Positions 45,489-54,379 are shown, numbered from the stretch's first letter. The stretch: DNA of 64,000 nt from Mucinivorans hirudinis (GCA_000723505.1 HG934468.1:962798-1026797), one strand, 5' to 3'. Notes: a model not told the origin generated them from the letters alone. Translations and numbers: made by a program.

Positions 45489-46265
45489 ATGAACAACTTT
45501 TTTCTTATAGCAGGTCCCTGTGTTGTCGAGAGCGAGGCAACGAGTATGGATATCGCCAAGCGACTCGTAGATATTACGAGTCGCTTGGCTATTCCCTTCT
45601 ATTTCAAGGGCTCTTATCGCAAGGCTAACCGCTCACGAGGTGACTCTTTTGCAGGAATAGGTGATATAAAGGCACTCGAAATCTTGGCAAAAGTGCGCAA
45701 AAAGTATGGTTGCCCGATAGTTACGGACATTCACAACCCCGAGGAAGCGGCAATGGCAGCAGAATATGTCGATGTGTTGCAGATACCTGCATTCCTCTGT
45801 CGGCAAACCGATTTGTTGGTGGCGGCAGCGAAGACCGGCAAAACTGTCAATATCAAAAAAGGGCAGTTTCTTGCGCCCGACTCTATGAAGTTTGCCGTGG
45901 AAAAGGTGCGCGAACAAGGCAATGACAATGTGATGCTTACCGACCGCGGCACAATGTTCGGTTACGGAGATTTGTTGGTGGATTTCCGTTCGATACCCAT
46001 AATGCAACGCACGGGCTGCCCCGTGATTATGGATATTACGCACTCATTGCAGCAACCCAACCAAAGTAGTGGTGTGACAGGTGGTCAGCCGCAAATGATT
46101 GAGACCATCGCACGAGCGGCAATTGCCGTGGGTGCAGACGGCTTGTTTATGGAGACTCACCCACATCCATCAGAGGCTAAGTCGGACGGCGCTAATATGT
46201 TGCAACTAGACTTGGTGGAACCGTTGTTAGAAAAGTTGCTGCGAATTTATCGAGCAATACATTAG
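45489..46265 (+). CDS. kdsA: 3-deoxy-8-phosphooctulonate synthase
   Basis: 258 residues. Condenses phosphoenolpyruvate with arabinose 5-phosphate to form KDO 8-phosphate for the LPS inner core. Motifs: FFLIAGPCVVES at the start, FKGSYRKANRSRGDSF (PEP binding), DRGTMFGYGDLLVDFRSIP and METHPHPSEAKSDGANM near the end. The first segment GPCVVES has the Cys of metal-dependent class II enzymes. It precedes menG by 5 bp. Confidence 0.97.
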   Translation: MNNFFLIAGPCVVESEATSMDIAKRLVDITSRLAIPFYFKGSYRKANRSRGDSFAGIGDIKALEILAKVRKKYGCPIVTDIHNPEEAAMAAEYVDVLQIPAFLCRQTDLLVAAAKTGKTVNIKKGQFLAPDSMKFAVEKVREQGNDNVMLTDRGTMFGYGDLLVDFRSIPIMQRTGCPVIMDITHSLQQPNQSSGVTGGQPQMIETIARAAIAVGADGLFMETHPHPSEAKSDGANMLQLDLVEPLLEKLLRIYRAIH

Positions 46266-46270
46266 CTACT

Positions 46271-46960
46271 ATGGCAAAAAAAGAGCAAGTTCGCGAAATG
46301 TTCGACTCGATAGCTCCACGCTATGACCTTCTTAACCACATCCTTTCAATGAACGTGGATAAGGGGTGGCGCCGGCAGGTTGTTGCTATTGTCGCAGGAT
46401 TGAAACCCGAACGGGTATTGGACTTGGCAACAGGTACGGGTGACCTGGCGATAGCCTTGGCTAAGGCTATGCCCAATGCTCAGATTATTGGCGGCGATTT
46501 GTCTCCCGAGATGTTGGCTGTGGGTAGAGATAAAATTGCCCGCACGGGATTATCAATCGAAATGGTGGAGGCTGATGCAGAGAATCTCCCTTTTGCCGAC
46601 GAAAAATTCGACGTGGTTACAGTCGCCTTCGGAGTGCGCAATTTCGAGAATACAGTCAGGGGGCTATCGGAGATTAACCGTGTTCTAAGAAGAGGGGGTA
46701 CTATCGTTGTTCTCGAGTTTTCTGTCCCGCCCAAGTCGCCATTCGCAACTCTGTACAAATTTTATTCCAAACATATTTTGCCACGTGTGGGGCGAATGGT
46801 CTCACGCGATGCGGCTGCATATACCTATCTGCCCGAGAGCATCAAGAACTTTGCCTGCGGCAAAGAGTTTTTAGCGCTACTTGACAAAGCATCATTTACA
46901 GACTGCCGACATAAACTTCTAACCGGCGGCATAGCAACGATTTACACAGCACAAAAATAG
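46271..46960 (+). CDS. menG: Demethylmenaquinone methyltransferase
   Basis: 229 residues. The last step of menaquinone synthesis, S-adenosylmethionine-dependent (UbiE/MenG family). The SAM motif is LDLATGTGDLAIALA (~56-70), followed by GGDLSPEML and VVTVAFGVRNFENT. Most Bacteroidales make menaquinone only, so menG is the fitting name, while the dual-use ubiE name is also common. The stop codon is inside a following terminator hairpin. Confidence 0.95.
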   Translation: MAKKEQVREMFDSIAPRYDLLNHILSMNVDKGWRRQVVAIVAGLKPERVLDLATGTGDLAIALAKAMPNAQIIGGDLSPEMLAVGRDKIARTGLSIEMVEADAENLPFADEKFDVVTVAFGVRNFENTVRGLSEINRVLRRGGTIVVLEFSVPPKSPFATLYKFYSKHILPRVGRMVSRDAAAYTYLPESIKNFACGKEFLALLDKASFTDCRHKLLTGGIATIYTAQK

Positions 46961-46990
46961 TGCCACACTAGCCATAAGTGTGGCACTATT
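46956..46990 (+). terminator. Intrinsic terminator overlapping the menG stop codon
   Basis: AATAGTGCCACACT and AGTGTGGCACTATT form a perfect 14-bp stem with a 7-nt loop. The TAG stop of menG (46958-46960) is part of the left arm. It ends the bcp-recA-kdsA-menG run. T-rich sequence follows only loosely. Confidence 0.75.
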
Positions 46991-47109
46991 CATATATTTT
47001 CGGGGTAATCCTGTAATATCCAGTTCCTCTGTTTCCGCCTCAGACCTAATCCTCCACTTCTCTAATCCCACACTTCTCTAATCCCCCACTTCCGTCATTG
47101 GTCGCAAGC

Positions 47110-47364
47110 CTACGCGATGGCGTTCACGTGCAACTGAAGACTGCTCTTGAGGTTGGCAGCTTTGTTGTCGTGTATGATATTTTTCTTCGCTAGTTTATCC
47201 AACATCGCAGTAACCTTGGGAAGAAGAGCAAGAGCCGCCTCTTTTTCTGTTGTGTTGCGAAGAGCTTTTACTGCATTTCGAGCAGTTTTAGCAAAATATC
47301 TGTTGTGTACGCGGCGTTTCTCGGTTTGACGAATACGCTTTTTTGCTGATTTATGGTTTGCCAT
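47110..47364 (-). CDS. rpsT: 30S ribosomal protein S20
   Basis: 84 residues from the ATG at 47364 (ANHKSAKKRIRQTEKRR..). The open frame continues 30 codons upstream without a reason to be used; S20 always starts at this MANHKSA-like sequence. Very basic helical protein that binds 16S rRNA. The tRNA-Glu gene lies about 105 bp upstream on the same strand, so both may be transcribed from the tRNA promoter. Confidence 0.97.
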   Translation of the reverse strand: MANHKSAKKRIRQTEKRRVHNRYFAKTARNAVKALRNTTEKEAALALLPKVTAMLDKLAKKNIIHDNKAANLKSSLQLHVNAIA

Positions 47365-47469
47365 TGTTCTATTGAAGTTATAGGTGAAAAGCGAGAAGTT
47401 CTGAACTATGCACGAAAAGAGACACATTTTCGCTAATAACTCACCACTAAACACTTATCATTAATTTTG

Positions 47470-47541
47470 TAGCCCATAGGGGAATCGAACCCCTCTTACA
47501 AGAATGAAAATCTTGCGTCCTAACCGATAGACGAATGGGCC
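47470..47541 (-). tRNA. tRNA-Glu (anticodon UUC)
   Basis: On the minus strand the 5' arm GGCCCAT pairs with ATGGGCT before the discriminator A (G1-U72 and then Watson-Crick pairs). D-loop GGTTAGGAC, anticodon stem CAAGA/TCTTG with loop TTTTCAT giving UUC, and T-arm AGGGGTTCGATTCCCCT are all present. No CCA is encoded. A consensus promoter is located just upstream (47565-47595). Confidence 0.97.
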
Positions 47542-47564
47542 TCTTTTTTTCGTAAAAGAGACCA

Positions 47565-47595
47565 CAAAGGTACATCAAAAATCGAAGATTGCAAA
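47565..47595 (-). promoter_or_regulatory. Consensus promoter for tRNA-Glu
   Basis: On the minus strand TTTG (47595-47592), exactly 19 nt, then TACCTTTG (47572-47565). This is a perfect match to the Bacteroidota primary promoter. The start would be near 47558, about 17 nt before the tRNA. Confidence 0.8.
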
Positions 47596-47612
47596 TTTTT
47601 TCCGATTTTTTT

Positions 47613-47641
47613 TTTGTTGAAACAAAAAATGCCTACATTTG
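47613..47641 (+). promoter_or_regulatory. Probable promoter of adk
   Basis: TTTG (47613-47616) and TACATTTG (47634-47641), with a 17-nt spacer that is slightly short. It is divergent from the tRNA-Glu promoter. Transcription would begin near 47648, about 22 nt before the adk ATG. Confidence 0.55.
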
Positions 47642-47669
47642 CTAAATGGATTAACAAAACATAAAAAAT

Positions 47670-48248
47670 ATGATTAATATAGTACTATTCGGGGCTCCGG
47701 GTTCGGGAAAGGGAACACAAGCCGACAAACTAAAAGAGAAATACAATTTGATACACCTCTCCACCGGTGAGGTCATCCGCAACGAGATAAGGAGCGGTTC
47801 GGCATTGGGAACATTGGCAGCCAAGCAGATGGCGGACGGCGCGTTGGCGTCGGACGATTTGGTATGCGGAATCATCAACAAATTTATCTCCTCCGTTGCC
47901 GACGATACAATGGGCGTGATTTATGATGGCTTTCCCCGCACGATGAATCAGGCGAATGAGTTCGACCGTATGTTGAAATTCAAGGAGCAGTCAGTCTCGA
48001 TGATGATTGCCATCGAAATTACCGACGAAGAGGTGGTAAAGCGCATCAGCGAACGTGGCAAAATATCGGGCAGAGCCGACGACCAAAGCGAGGAGGTAAT
48101 CCACAATCGAATAGCTGTTTACAAGGCTCAAACAGCCGTTGTAGCAGAGCACTACGCGGCACAAAATAAATATTTCGGAGTGGACGGAATGGGCACTATC
48201 GAAGAGGTTTTCGAGAGAATCTGCGCGGTCATTGACAAGAATAGATAA
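47670..48248 (+). CDS. adk: Adenylate kinase
   Basis: 192 residues. Interconverts ATP plus AMP and two ADP. The P-loop is GAPGSGKGTQ (8-17), AMP contacts LSTGEVIRNEI and YDGFPRTMNQ are present, and the lid is short (RISERGKISGRADDQSEE), so this is the short form without a zinc-binding Cys cluster. It is a cytoplasmic housekeeping enzyme. A hairpin at 48263-48288 follows the stop and probably ends transcription. Confidence 0.97.
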   Translation: MINIVLFGAPGSGKGTQADKLKEKYNLIHLSTGEVIRNEIRSGSALGTLAAKQMADGALASDDLVCGIINKFISSVADDTMGVIYDGFPRTMNQANEFDRMLKFKEQSVSMMIAIEITDEEVVKRISERGKISGRADDQSEEVIHNRIAVYKAQTAVVAEHYAAQNKYFGVDGMGTIEEVFERICAVIDKNR

Positions 48249-48262
48249 TGGTTCAGCTAAAC

Positions 48263-48288
48263 TTTATGCGAGGTATCAACCTCATAAA
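48263..48288 (+). terminator. Possible terminator after adk
   Basis: TTTATGCGAGGT and ACCTCATAAA form a stem with one bulged C and a short ATCA loop. The following A/T-rich sequence lacks a long T-run, so confidence is moderate. Confidence 0.45.
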
Positions 48289-48474
48289 ATCCACAATAAT
48301 TAAGCGATGATGTCACCTTGCGATTGTCGCAGTGTGATAATAGAAGATATTTTACTAGATATCAAAATTGAAAATTTGACACGGTTTCTTAGAGAACAAC
48401 GGGGATTTTGCTATAGAAAGTCCTCTTTATTTTCATTTGACATCATTGCCATTTAGAAACAACAAAACAATAGA

Positions 48475-50517
48475 ATGAAAAAACTCCTCCTCTCACTCTT
48501 CGCGCTACTGACGGCGGTGTCGGCAATGGCGCAGGTCGAAAATCCGGTCTCTTGGCGGATAACGGCTGCGGGCGATAAAGTAACTTTTACAGCCCAAATT
48601 GAGTCGCCGTGGTATATGTACGATTTGGGACCTTACAAGGATGGGCCAAATCCTACGACTTTCAAATTTGCGATGCCCGAAGGAGTCTCCCTAAATGGCA
48701 CCATTAAGCCTTTATCAAAAGGCAAAAAGGTGCAGGATGAGATCTTTAAAATGGAAATCGGATATTATCTGACTGAAGCCGTTTTCGAGCAACAATTTTA
48801 TAACGGGACAGGCACGAAACAAAAAATCAAAGTAAACATAGAGTGGCAGTGTTGCGATGGTGAGTCGTGCCTGCCCCCTACGGACGAAGATTTTGAGTTC
48901 GTGGTTGAGCCCTCTTCGGTGAGCGATGCGCCGGTAACGGTGGGTGAAGACCCTGCTCGCCCTATAGATGCCGAAATGTTGATTGATGGCAACACGGCTG
49001 GGGTTGCAGCAGATGTAGAGAGCGAACCCCGGGGGTCGATGTGGAGCATCATTATTCAAGCTATGTTGCTTGGCTTGGCGGCGCTGCTTACCCCTTGCGT
49101 CTTCCCGATGATTCCGATGACCGTGACATTTTTCTTGCGCCGTAGCGGCAGCAAAGCACGCGGTAAGTTCTTGGCTATCTTCTACGGTCTCTCAATTATT
49201 GCAGTCTACACCCTGCCCATTGCAGCAATCATCCTTATCACATATTTCGTTGGTGGGGATGCGGTTACAGCAGATATTTTCAACTGGTTGGCTACGCACT
49301 GGATTCCTAATATCCTTTTCTTCTTGATTTTCTTAGTCTTCGGATTCTCGTTCTTGGGCGCGTTCGAGCTGACACTTCCGAGCAAATGGGTGAACAAAAG
49401 CGATACGGCAGCCGACAAAGGTGGTCTTGTGGGTACGTTCTTTATGGCGACAACTCTGGTGTTGGTCTCGTTCTCTTGTACGGGTCCTATCGTAGGTTCA
49501 ATTCTTGTAAAATCGACCCAAGGTGAGGTATGGGAGCCCATTATAACTATGTTGGCATTCTCCTCAGCCTTCGCAATACCATTTGCAATTTTTGCATTCT
49601 TCCCCGAATTATTAAAAAATCTGCCCCAGTCGGGTGGTTGGTTGAACTCGGTGAAAGTTGTGTTGGGATTCGTGGTTATGGCTCTCGGACTAAAATTTTT
49701 GAGCGTGGCAGACTTGACCTACCACTGGAATCTTATCAGTCGCGAGGTATTTCTGGCGATATGGATAGTGATTTTCTCACTATTGGGTCTCTATTTACTT
49801 GGGAAATTGCGGTTCTCGCACGATGACCCGATGGAGTTTATTCCCGTGAAGCGCCTTGTGTTGGCTATCTGTACATTTTCGTTCGTTGTATATCTAATCC
49901 CCGGTATGTGGGGCGCACCGCTGACGGCGTTGAGCGGATATCTGCCTCCTATGTATACTCAGGACTACGTGGTTACACAAGGTGGTGGTTCATTTGATGG
50001 CAGTGCAAATCAAGAAAAGTCCTCCATTGACCACTCAATTGCGGGCAAGCCAAAGTACGCCGATTTTTTACACCTACCCTACGGAATCGAAGGCTTCTTT
50101 GATTACGAGCAAGGTATGGAATATGCACGCAAAATCGGAAAGCCTGTCTTTATCGACTTTGTAGGACACTCGTGCAGCAAATGCAAAGCTATGGAGGCAA
50201 ATGTTTGGAAAGACCCTGCCGTGCTTAAATATCTCAAAAATGACTATGTAGTCATCGCGCTCTATGTGGATGACAAAAAGGAATTGCCCGAGAACGAATG
50301 GGTTACGGACGAAAAAGGCAAAGTACTGAAGACGTTGGGCAAAATCAACTCAATGTTGCAGATTGCCAAGTTTAATATCAATGCTCAACCCTACTACGTG
50401 TTGATGAATCCATTCACCGAAAAGGAGTTGGCAAAGCCGCGCTCCTATGATACCAACATTGATGCCTATGTCCAATTCCTTGAAGAGGGGGTCAAGGCAT
50501 TTACCTCTCAACAATAG
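48475..50517 (+). CDS. dsbD: Thiol:disulfide interchange protein DsbD
   Basis: 680 residues. It carries electrons from cytoplasmic thioredoxin across the inner membrane to periplasmic thiols. Signal peptide LLLSLFALLTAVSAMAQ; N-terminal periplasmic domain with the Cys pair in CCDGESCLPP; eight-helix CcdA-type core with redox Cys in LLTPCVFPMIPM and SFSCTGPIVGS; C-terminal thioredoxin-like domain with CxxC in HSCSKCKAME. All three redox centres are present. The 226-bp upstream gap has a short hairpin (about 48312-48336) but no recognised regulator site. Confidence 0.95.
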   Translation: MKKLLLSLFALLTAVSAMAQVENPVSWRITAAGDKVTFTAQIESPWYMYDLGPYKDGPNPTTFKFAMPEGVSLNGTIKPLSKGKKVQDEIFKMEIGYYLTEAVFEQQFYNGTGTKQKIKVNIEWQCCDGESCLPPTDEDFEFVVEPSSVSDAPVTVGEDPARPIDAEMLIDGNTAGVAADVESEPRGSMWSIIIQAMLLGLAALLTPCVFPMIPMTVTFFLRRSGSKARGKFLAIFYGLSIIAVYTLPIAAIILITYFVGGDAVTADIFNWLATHWIPNILFFLIFLVFGFSFLGAFELTLPSKWVNKSDTAADKGGLVGTFFMATTLVLVSFSCTGPIVGSILVKSTQGEVWEPIITMLAFSSAFAIPFAIFAFFPELLKNLPQSGGWLNSVKVVLGFVVMALGLKFLSVADLTYHWNLISREVFLAIWIVIFSLLGLYLLGKLRFSHDDPMEFIPVKRLVLAICTFSFVVYLIPGMWGAPLTALSGYLPPMYTQDYVVTQGGGSFDGSANQEKSSIDHSIAGKPKYADFLHLPYGIEGFFDYEQGMEYARKIGKPVFIDFVGHSCSKCKAMEANVWKDPAVLKYLKNDYVVIALYVDDKKELPENEWVTDEKGKVLKTLGKINSMLQIAKFNINAQPYYVLMNPFTEKELAKPRSYDTNIDAYVQFLEEGVKAFTSQQ

Positions 50518-50525
50518 GATGTGGG

Positions 50526-50602
50526 GGCTGCTAAAAATTAGTGACTCATCATCTTGGGACTGTTCTTAGGAGCGTTCAGTTGTTCTTTTGTTTTTTATCG
50601 GC
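50526..50602 (+). repeat. Degenerate intergenic repeat after dsbD
   Basis: GCTGCTAAAAATTAG followed by GTTGTTCTTTTGTTTTTTAT plus CGGC. It aligns over about 75 bp with 42726-42803 downstream of the amidohydrolase gene. It begins 9 bp after the dsbD stop. Confidence 0.5.
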
Positions 50603-50610
50603 ATCTTATT

Positions 50611-50770
50611 GACGCGGCTTGAAACAATTTGGATTTTTGACAACTCTTTCACTCAATTTCAGCGTTATGTTCACCCAATAAAACCCTCATATAAGTCTAT
50701 TATGCTGCGGTTTGAATTGCCCAACGACGCAGAATTTATGCAAAATTATCCAAATTGTTTAACGCCGAAT
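50611..50770 (+). repeat. Inverted-repeat-bounded intergenic element of about 160 bp
   Basis: GACGCGGCTTGAAACAATTT plus GGAT at 50611-50634 faces its near-complement, ATTATCCAAATTGTTTAACG plus CCGAAT, at 50745-50770. The core AAACAATTTGGAT also appears in the palindrome at 37365-37403. A 61-codon frame across it (50588-50773) is not convincing as a gene. It resembles a short non-autonomous element or a folded RNA. Confidence 0.45.
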
Positions 50771-50788
50771 TAATATGAGCCTTCGCAA

Positions 50789-51082
50789 ATGGCTATGATA
50801 CAAAAGCTATTCAGAATAACCACCCTGTTACTGACTGCAATAATGTCGCTATCAGCGCTCTTGGCAATATACAGCACCACATTAGGCGCAAATCGCCGGT
50901 GGCTAAACTTTGCGTATGGAGCGGTTATGGTTATGCTTGCGGTGATTGTGTTTCGCCGCGGCAGCAAAAGAGCAGGCTGGTTTGCGATGCTCTCGATGGT
51001 GGTATGTTTAGTGCTCTTTTCGGGAATGCTTCTGGCGGTGGTCTCACGGGTGTTAGGTGAGGGATTTCCGCTATTAGACTGA
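50789..51082 (+). CDS. Small three-helix membrane protein, unknown function
   Basis: 97 residues with three hydrophobic helices: FRITTLLLTAIMSLSALLAIY (~8-28), FAYGAVMVMLAVIVF (~41-55) and FAMLSMVVCLVLFSGMLLAVV (~65-85), and short basic loops between. I do not recognise the family. It may be cotranscribed with lpxD, which starts 41 bp later. The start could also be the second Met (50795). Confidence 0.6.
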   Translation: MAMIQKLFRITTLLLTAIMSLSALLAIYSTTLGANRRWLNFAYGAVMVMLAVIVFRRGSKRAGWFAMLSMVVCLVLFSGMLLAVVSRVLGEGFPLLD

Positions 51083-51123
51083 TATTCACATTCTCTGTTT
51101 TTTAGATTAAAAATCAACAATAT

Positions 51124-52164
51124 ATGCAATTCACGGCAGAACAGATATCCGCATTTCTTGCAGGAGAAGTTGAGGGTAACCCTCAGGCAACGGTATGGAT
51201 GGTTGCCAAAATCGAAGAGGCAGCTCAAGGGGAGCTCGCCTTTTTGAGCAACCCAAAATATGAGGAATACCTCTACACTACAGATGCCTCGATAGTTTTG
51301 GTTAGCAAGAGCTTAGAGCTAAAAAAAGAGGTCAAATCAACTCTGATAAGAGTCGACGACCCGTATCAGGCTTTTGCATCGCTGCTAAACCTCTATCAGA
51401 GCAGCAAGCCGCGCAAAAGCGGTGTTTCGCCACAGGCATTTATCGCTGCCACGGCGTATGTGGAGGACGATGTCTACGTTGGCGAGTTCGCAGTTATCGG
51501 CGAAAATGTCCGAATAGGCGAGGGCTCACAAATCTATCCGCAGGTATATGTGGGTGATAATGTCGTCATTGGCGAAAATACGAAGATATTTGCCGGAGTG
51601 AAAATTTATGAGGATTGCGTTATTGGCGACAACGTTACAATCCACAGCGGCACGATTGTCGGAGGCGATGGCTTCGGATTTGCTCCGATGGCGGACGGCA
51701 CATTTAAAAAGATTCCGCAAATCGGTAATGTAGTAATCGAGGACGAAGTGGAGATTGGGGCAAACTGCACCATAGACCGAGCCACGATGGGTTCAACGGT
51801 GATTAAACGTGGGGCAAAGTTAGATAACCTGATTCAAATAGCTCACAATGTGGTTATTGGCGAAAACACGGTGATGGCAGCGCAGTGCGGTGTGGCTGGC
51901 TCTACCAAGGTTGGGCGCAATGTGATGATGGGTGGGCAGGTAGGCATCGTAGGTCACATACAAATTGCTGATTCAGTGAAGATTGGTTCGCAGTCGGGCA
52001 TTGGACACAGTGTAGAAAAGCAGGGAGAATTTATGCTGGGCTCACCGGCAATGACCGGCTTCCAGAACCACCGTGTGCAGGCTATCCTCAAGGAACTGCC
52101 CGAATTGCGCAAAACAATCTTGCAATCAGCACGTCAGCTAAAGCAAATGAGTGACAAAAAATAG
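51124..52164 (+). CDS. lpxD: UDP-3-O-acylglucosamine N-acyltransferase
   Basis: 346 residues. Adds the N-linked hydroxyacyl chain in the third step of lipid A synthesis. An N-terminal uridine-binding domain (to ~100) precedes left-handed hexapeptide repeats ([20 protein letters not shown] onward). The catalytic His is in [12 protein letters not shown] (~240), and [19 protein letters not shown] is typical near the end. A C-terminal helix completes the trimer-forming fold. Inner-membrane-facing cytoplasmic enzyme. The gene ends convergently with the RluA-type synthase, with a terminator between them. Confidence 0.97.
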   Translation: MQFTAEQISAFLAGEVEGNPQATVWMVAKIEEAAQGELAFLSNPKYEEYLYTTDASIVLVSKSLELKKEVKSTLIRVDDPYQAFASLLNLYQSSKPRKSGVSPQAFIAATAYVEDDVYVGEFAVIGENVRIGEGSQIYPQVYVGDNVVIGENTKIFAGVKIYEDCVIGDNVTIHSGTIVGGDGFGFAPMADGTFKKIPQIGNVVIEDEVEIGANCTIDRATMGSTVIKRGAKLDNLIQIAHNVVIGENTVMAAQCGVAGSTKVGRNVMMGGQVGIVGHIQIADSVKIGSQSGIGHSVEKQGEFMLGSPAMTGFQNHRVQAILKELPELRKTILQSARQLKQMSDKK

Positions 52165-52237
52165 TTCGATACCACAATCGAGAAATTGCAAACTACCGAT
52201 GAACTCTAGTAAACTGATTGCGCTAGAGGTTGCCTAA

Positions 52238-52272
52238 AGTAAGGATAGGCGTATTTGACACCTATCCTTACT
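52238..52272 (+). terminator. Bidirectional terminator between lpxD and the RluA-type synthase
   Basis: AGTAAGGATAGG (52238-52249) pairs perfectly with CCTATCCTTACT (52261-52272) across an 11-nt loop. It serves two convergent genes. Confidence 0.75.
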
Positions 52273-52295
52273 CGTGTAATTTATGACAGCAATTC

Positions 52296-52982
52296 TTACA
52301 ATTCAGCTGCTTGCAAATCGAAAAATTGCCAAATAGACTCACCCTCGGGCACTGGGGCTATGATTTCGATACGTTCGGCGGTGGTAGGGTGGGTGAAGGA
52401 CAAGGAACGACTATGAAGTGAGATGCCGCCATTACGATTGCTGCGTGCCGCTCCATACTTCAAATCACCCTTAATCACACAACCTATTGCTGCCAGTTGA
52501 GCACGGATTTGATGATGACGTCCCGTGACCAGCTCAATTTCCAACAAAAAATATCTGTCACTCTCCTTCATCAATCTGTACCTCAACACCGCCTGCTGAC
52601 CATCCTTAGTTGGATTTGCGTGCGCTGTGGACTTGTTGGTCTTAGCATTGCGTACAATATAGTGCACCAGCTCGTCAGCCTCCTTGGGCGGACGTTTCTC
52701 GGTTATTGCCCAATACTTCTTCTGAAAACCACGCTCACGAAGCTGCTCATTAAGTCGTACAAGCGCCTTGGAGGTTTTGGCAAAAAGCACAACACCACTC
52801 ACGGGACGGTCGATGCGGTGCACCACCCCCAAAAAGGCATCGCCCGCCTTGTTATATTTGACTCTTAAGTAGTCTTTTACCTCTTGCTCCAGAGCCGGCG
52901 CGCCATCAGGATCGGGCTGCACCAACTCTCCGGCACGCTTATTTACTACTATTGTGTGGTTATCTTCATAGAGAATTTTCAT
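52296..52982 (-). CDS. RluA family pseudouridine synthase
   Basis: 228 residues. Converts specific uridines in rRNA or tRNA to pseudouridine. The catalytic Asp is in VHRIDRPVSGVVLFAKT, and LVTGRHHQIRAQLAAIG is the second conserved block. It lacks an S4 domain and is short, as in the RluA/RluC-like Bacteroidota members. The exact target base cannot be determined. ATG at 52982. Confidence 0.9.
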   Translation of the reverse strand: MKILYEDNHTIVVNKRAGELVQPDPDGAPALEQEVKDYLRVKYNKAGDAFLGVVHRIDRPVSGVVLFAKTSKALVRLNEQLRERGFQKKYWAITEKRPPKEADELVHYIVRNAKTNKSTAHANPTKDGQQAVLRYRLMKESDRYFLLEIELVTGRHHQIRAQLAAIGCVIKGDLKYGAARSNRNGGISLHSRSLSFTHPTTAERIEIIAPVPEGESIWQFFDLQAAEL

Positions 52983-53096
52983 AGTCTGAGCTTAATTAGC
53001 AGCATTACCTTTTCGCCACTTACAATTAACAATTAGTAAGTCATCAACTCGGGGTCGATAAAAGAGGAATGGTCGGTAGGTTGCTTTGAAATATTT

Positions 53097-53170
53097 AGGG
53101 GACTTCTAAAAATTAATCGATTGAGATTTTTGATCTATTTTTAGAAGTCCCCTTTAGAAGCCCCCTAAAC
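53097..53170 (+). repeat. Palindromic intergenic repeat beside prfB
   Basis: AGGGGACTTCTAAAAAT (53097-53113) and its exact 17-bp complement (53137-53153) flank a 23-nt loop; a further complement copy (CCTTTAGAAGCCCCCTAAAC) follows at 53151-53170. Same motif family as 12066 and 42813. It ends 7 bp before the prfB stop (53177), so it could also terminate prfB transcription. Confidence 0.65.
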
Positions 53171-53176
53171 AGTACC

Positions 53177-54257
53177 TCAATTTTCCATCAAATAAGCCTT
53201 AATGAAATCCTCAATCTTACCATCTAGGACACCATCACAGTTGGAGGTCTGATAATTCGTGCGATGGTCCTTCACTCGCCTATCGTCCAAAACATAGCTG
53301 CGAATCTGAGAGCCCCACTCATTTTTGAGTTTTTTGCCCTCGAGTTCATTCTTGATTGCCATACGCTTATCGAGCTCTATTTGATAGAGTTTAGAGCGCA
53401 AAATTCGCATAGCATTCTCCTTGTTCATAAGCTGCGAGCGGCTTTCTGTATTTTCGATAACTATTTTCTCGGGCTCATAGTACAGCCGCACACCAGTCTC
53501 TACCTTATTGACATTCTGCCCCCCAGCACCCCCACTACGGTATGTATCCCACTTAATATCAGCCGGATTAATTTCAATCTCAATCGTATCATCCACAGCA
53601 GGGGTCACGGAAACACTGGCGAACGTTGTCTGGCGCTTATTGTTGGCATTAAATGGTGAGGGTCGCACCAAACGATGAACACCATGCTCCGACTTGAGGT
53701 AACCATAAGCCGAATCACCGGTAATCTCTAGCATTGCCGACTTCACACCAATTCCATCTTCTTGCATATCAAGAACTTTCACCGCATAGCCATTACGCTC
53801 CGCCCACCTCAAATACATTCTGAGAAGCATCGAAGCCCAATCCAACGCCTCTGTTCCTCCCGCTCCAGCGTTGATTTCGAGAATCGCACCCATAGCATCC
53901 TCCTCTGAGCCGAGCATATTCCGCAATTCCAACTCTTCGAGCAAGGCAAGCGTGTGGGAATAATGAGCCTCAAGCTCCTGTTCGCTCACGAGTTCCTCCT
54001 TCAAAAAATCGGGCATAAGCTCTAAATCTTCAGCCGCTTTGCTCACAGCATCAAACTGGGCAACCCACCGTTTGGTTACGGCACTCTCTCGGAGGTGTTC
54101 TTGTGCAGCATCTGCATTGTCCCAGAAGCCTGCTTCTAATGTTTTGGCTTGGTCCAAAGCCACCATTTCACGCTTTGCAGAGATGTCAAAGATGCCTCCC
54201 CAGCGAGTCCAGTCGCTTTATAACCTCTTTAATCTGTTCGTTAGTAATCATCATCAT
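53177..54257 (-). CDS. prfB: Peptide chain release factor 2 with programmed +1 frameshift
   Basis: RF2 frees proteins at UGA and UAA. The body (336 residues after the shift) has the SPF tripeptide in VRPSPFNANNK and the GGQ loop in SGGAGGQNVNKV. The N-terminal 23 codons are in another frame from the ATG at 54257 (two more ATGs follow at once) and end at an in-frame TGA (54188-54186). The sequence GGGGAGGCATCTTTGAC has the classic CUU UGA shift site with an upstream Shine-Dalgarno-like GGGGAGG, so translation skips one base. Full product is ~359 residues. Low RF2 slows termination and favours the shift, an autoregulatory loop. Confidence 0.95.
54186..54203 (-). promoter_or_regulatory. prfB +1 recoding site
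   Basis: Minus-strand GGGGAGG, CAT, CTT, TGA C. The CTT codon is at 54191-54189 and the stop at 54188-54186. This matches the known RF2 site (stimulatory purine tract, slippery CUU, UGA followed by C). Confidence 0.92.
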
Positions 54258-54272
54258 CCAAAATTTATATCA

Positions 54273-54306
54273 CAAAAGTACGCAAAAAGTTTGAGAACTA
54301 TCCAAA
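54273..54306 (-). promoter_or_regulatory. Probable promoter of prfB
   Basis: Minus strand TACTTTTG (54280-54273), with TTTG (54306-54303) at a 22-nt spacing. The -7 box lies 16 nt upstream of the ATG and just after the terminator of the upstream transcript. Confidence 0.45.
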
Positions 54307-54344
54307 TTTTTCGTGCAAAACCCGGCAGAACCTCCGAGTATGCA

Positions 54345-54379
54345 ATAAAAAAGAGGCTGGCACTAGTGCCAAGCCTCTT
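54345..54379 (-). terminator. Intrinsic terminator of the minus-strand transcript upstream of prfB
   Basis: Minus-strand AAGAGGCTTGGCACTAGTG pairs with the following CCAGCCTCTT arm, and a run of six T residues (54352-54347) follows. It is oriented to end transcription coming from the 54766-54796 promoter before prfB. Confidence 0.8.

Noticed and set aside
50588-50773. 61-codon frame downstream of dsbD
   Set aside because: It lies inside intergenic repeats and has no homology or start signal; the repeat explanation is better.
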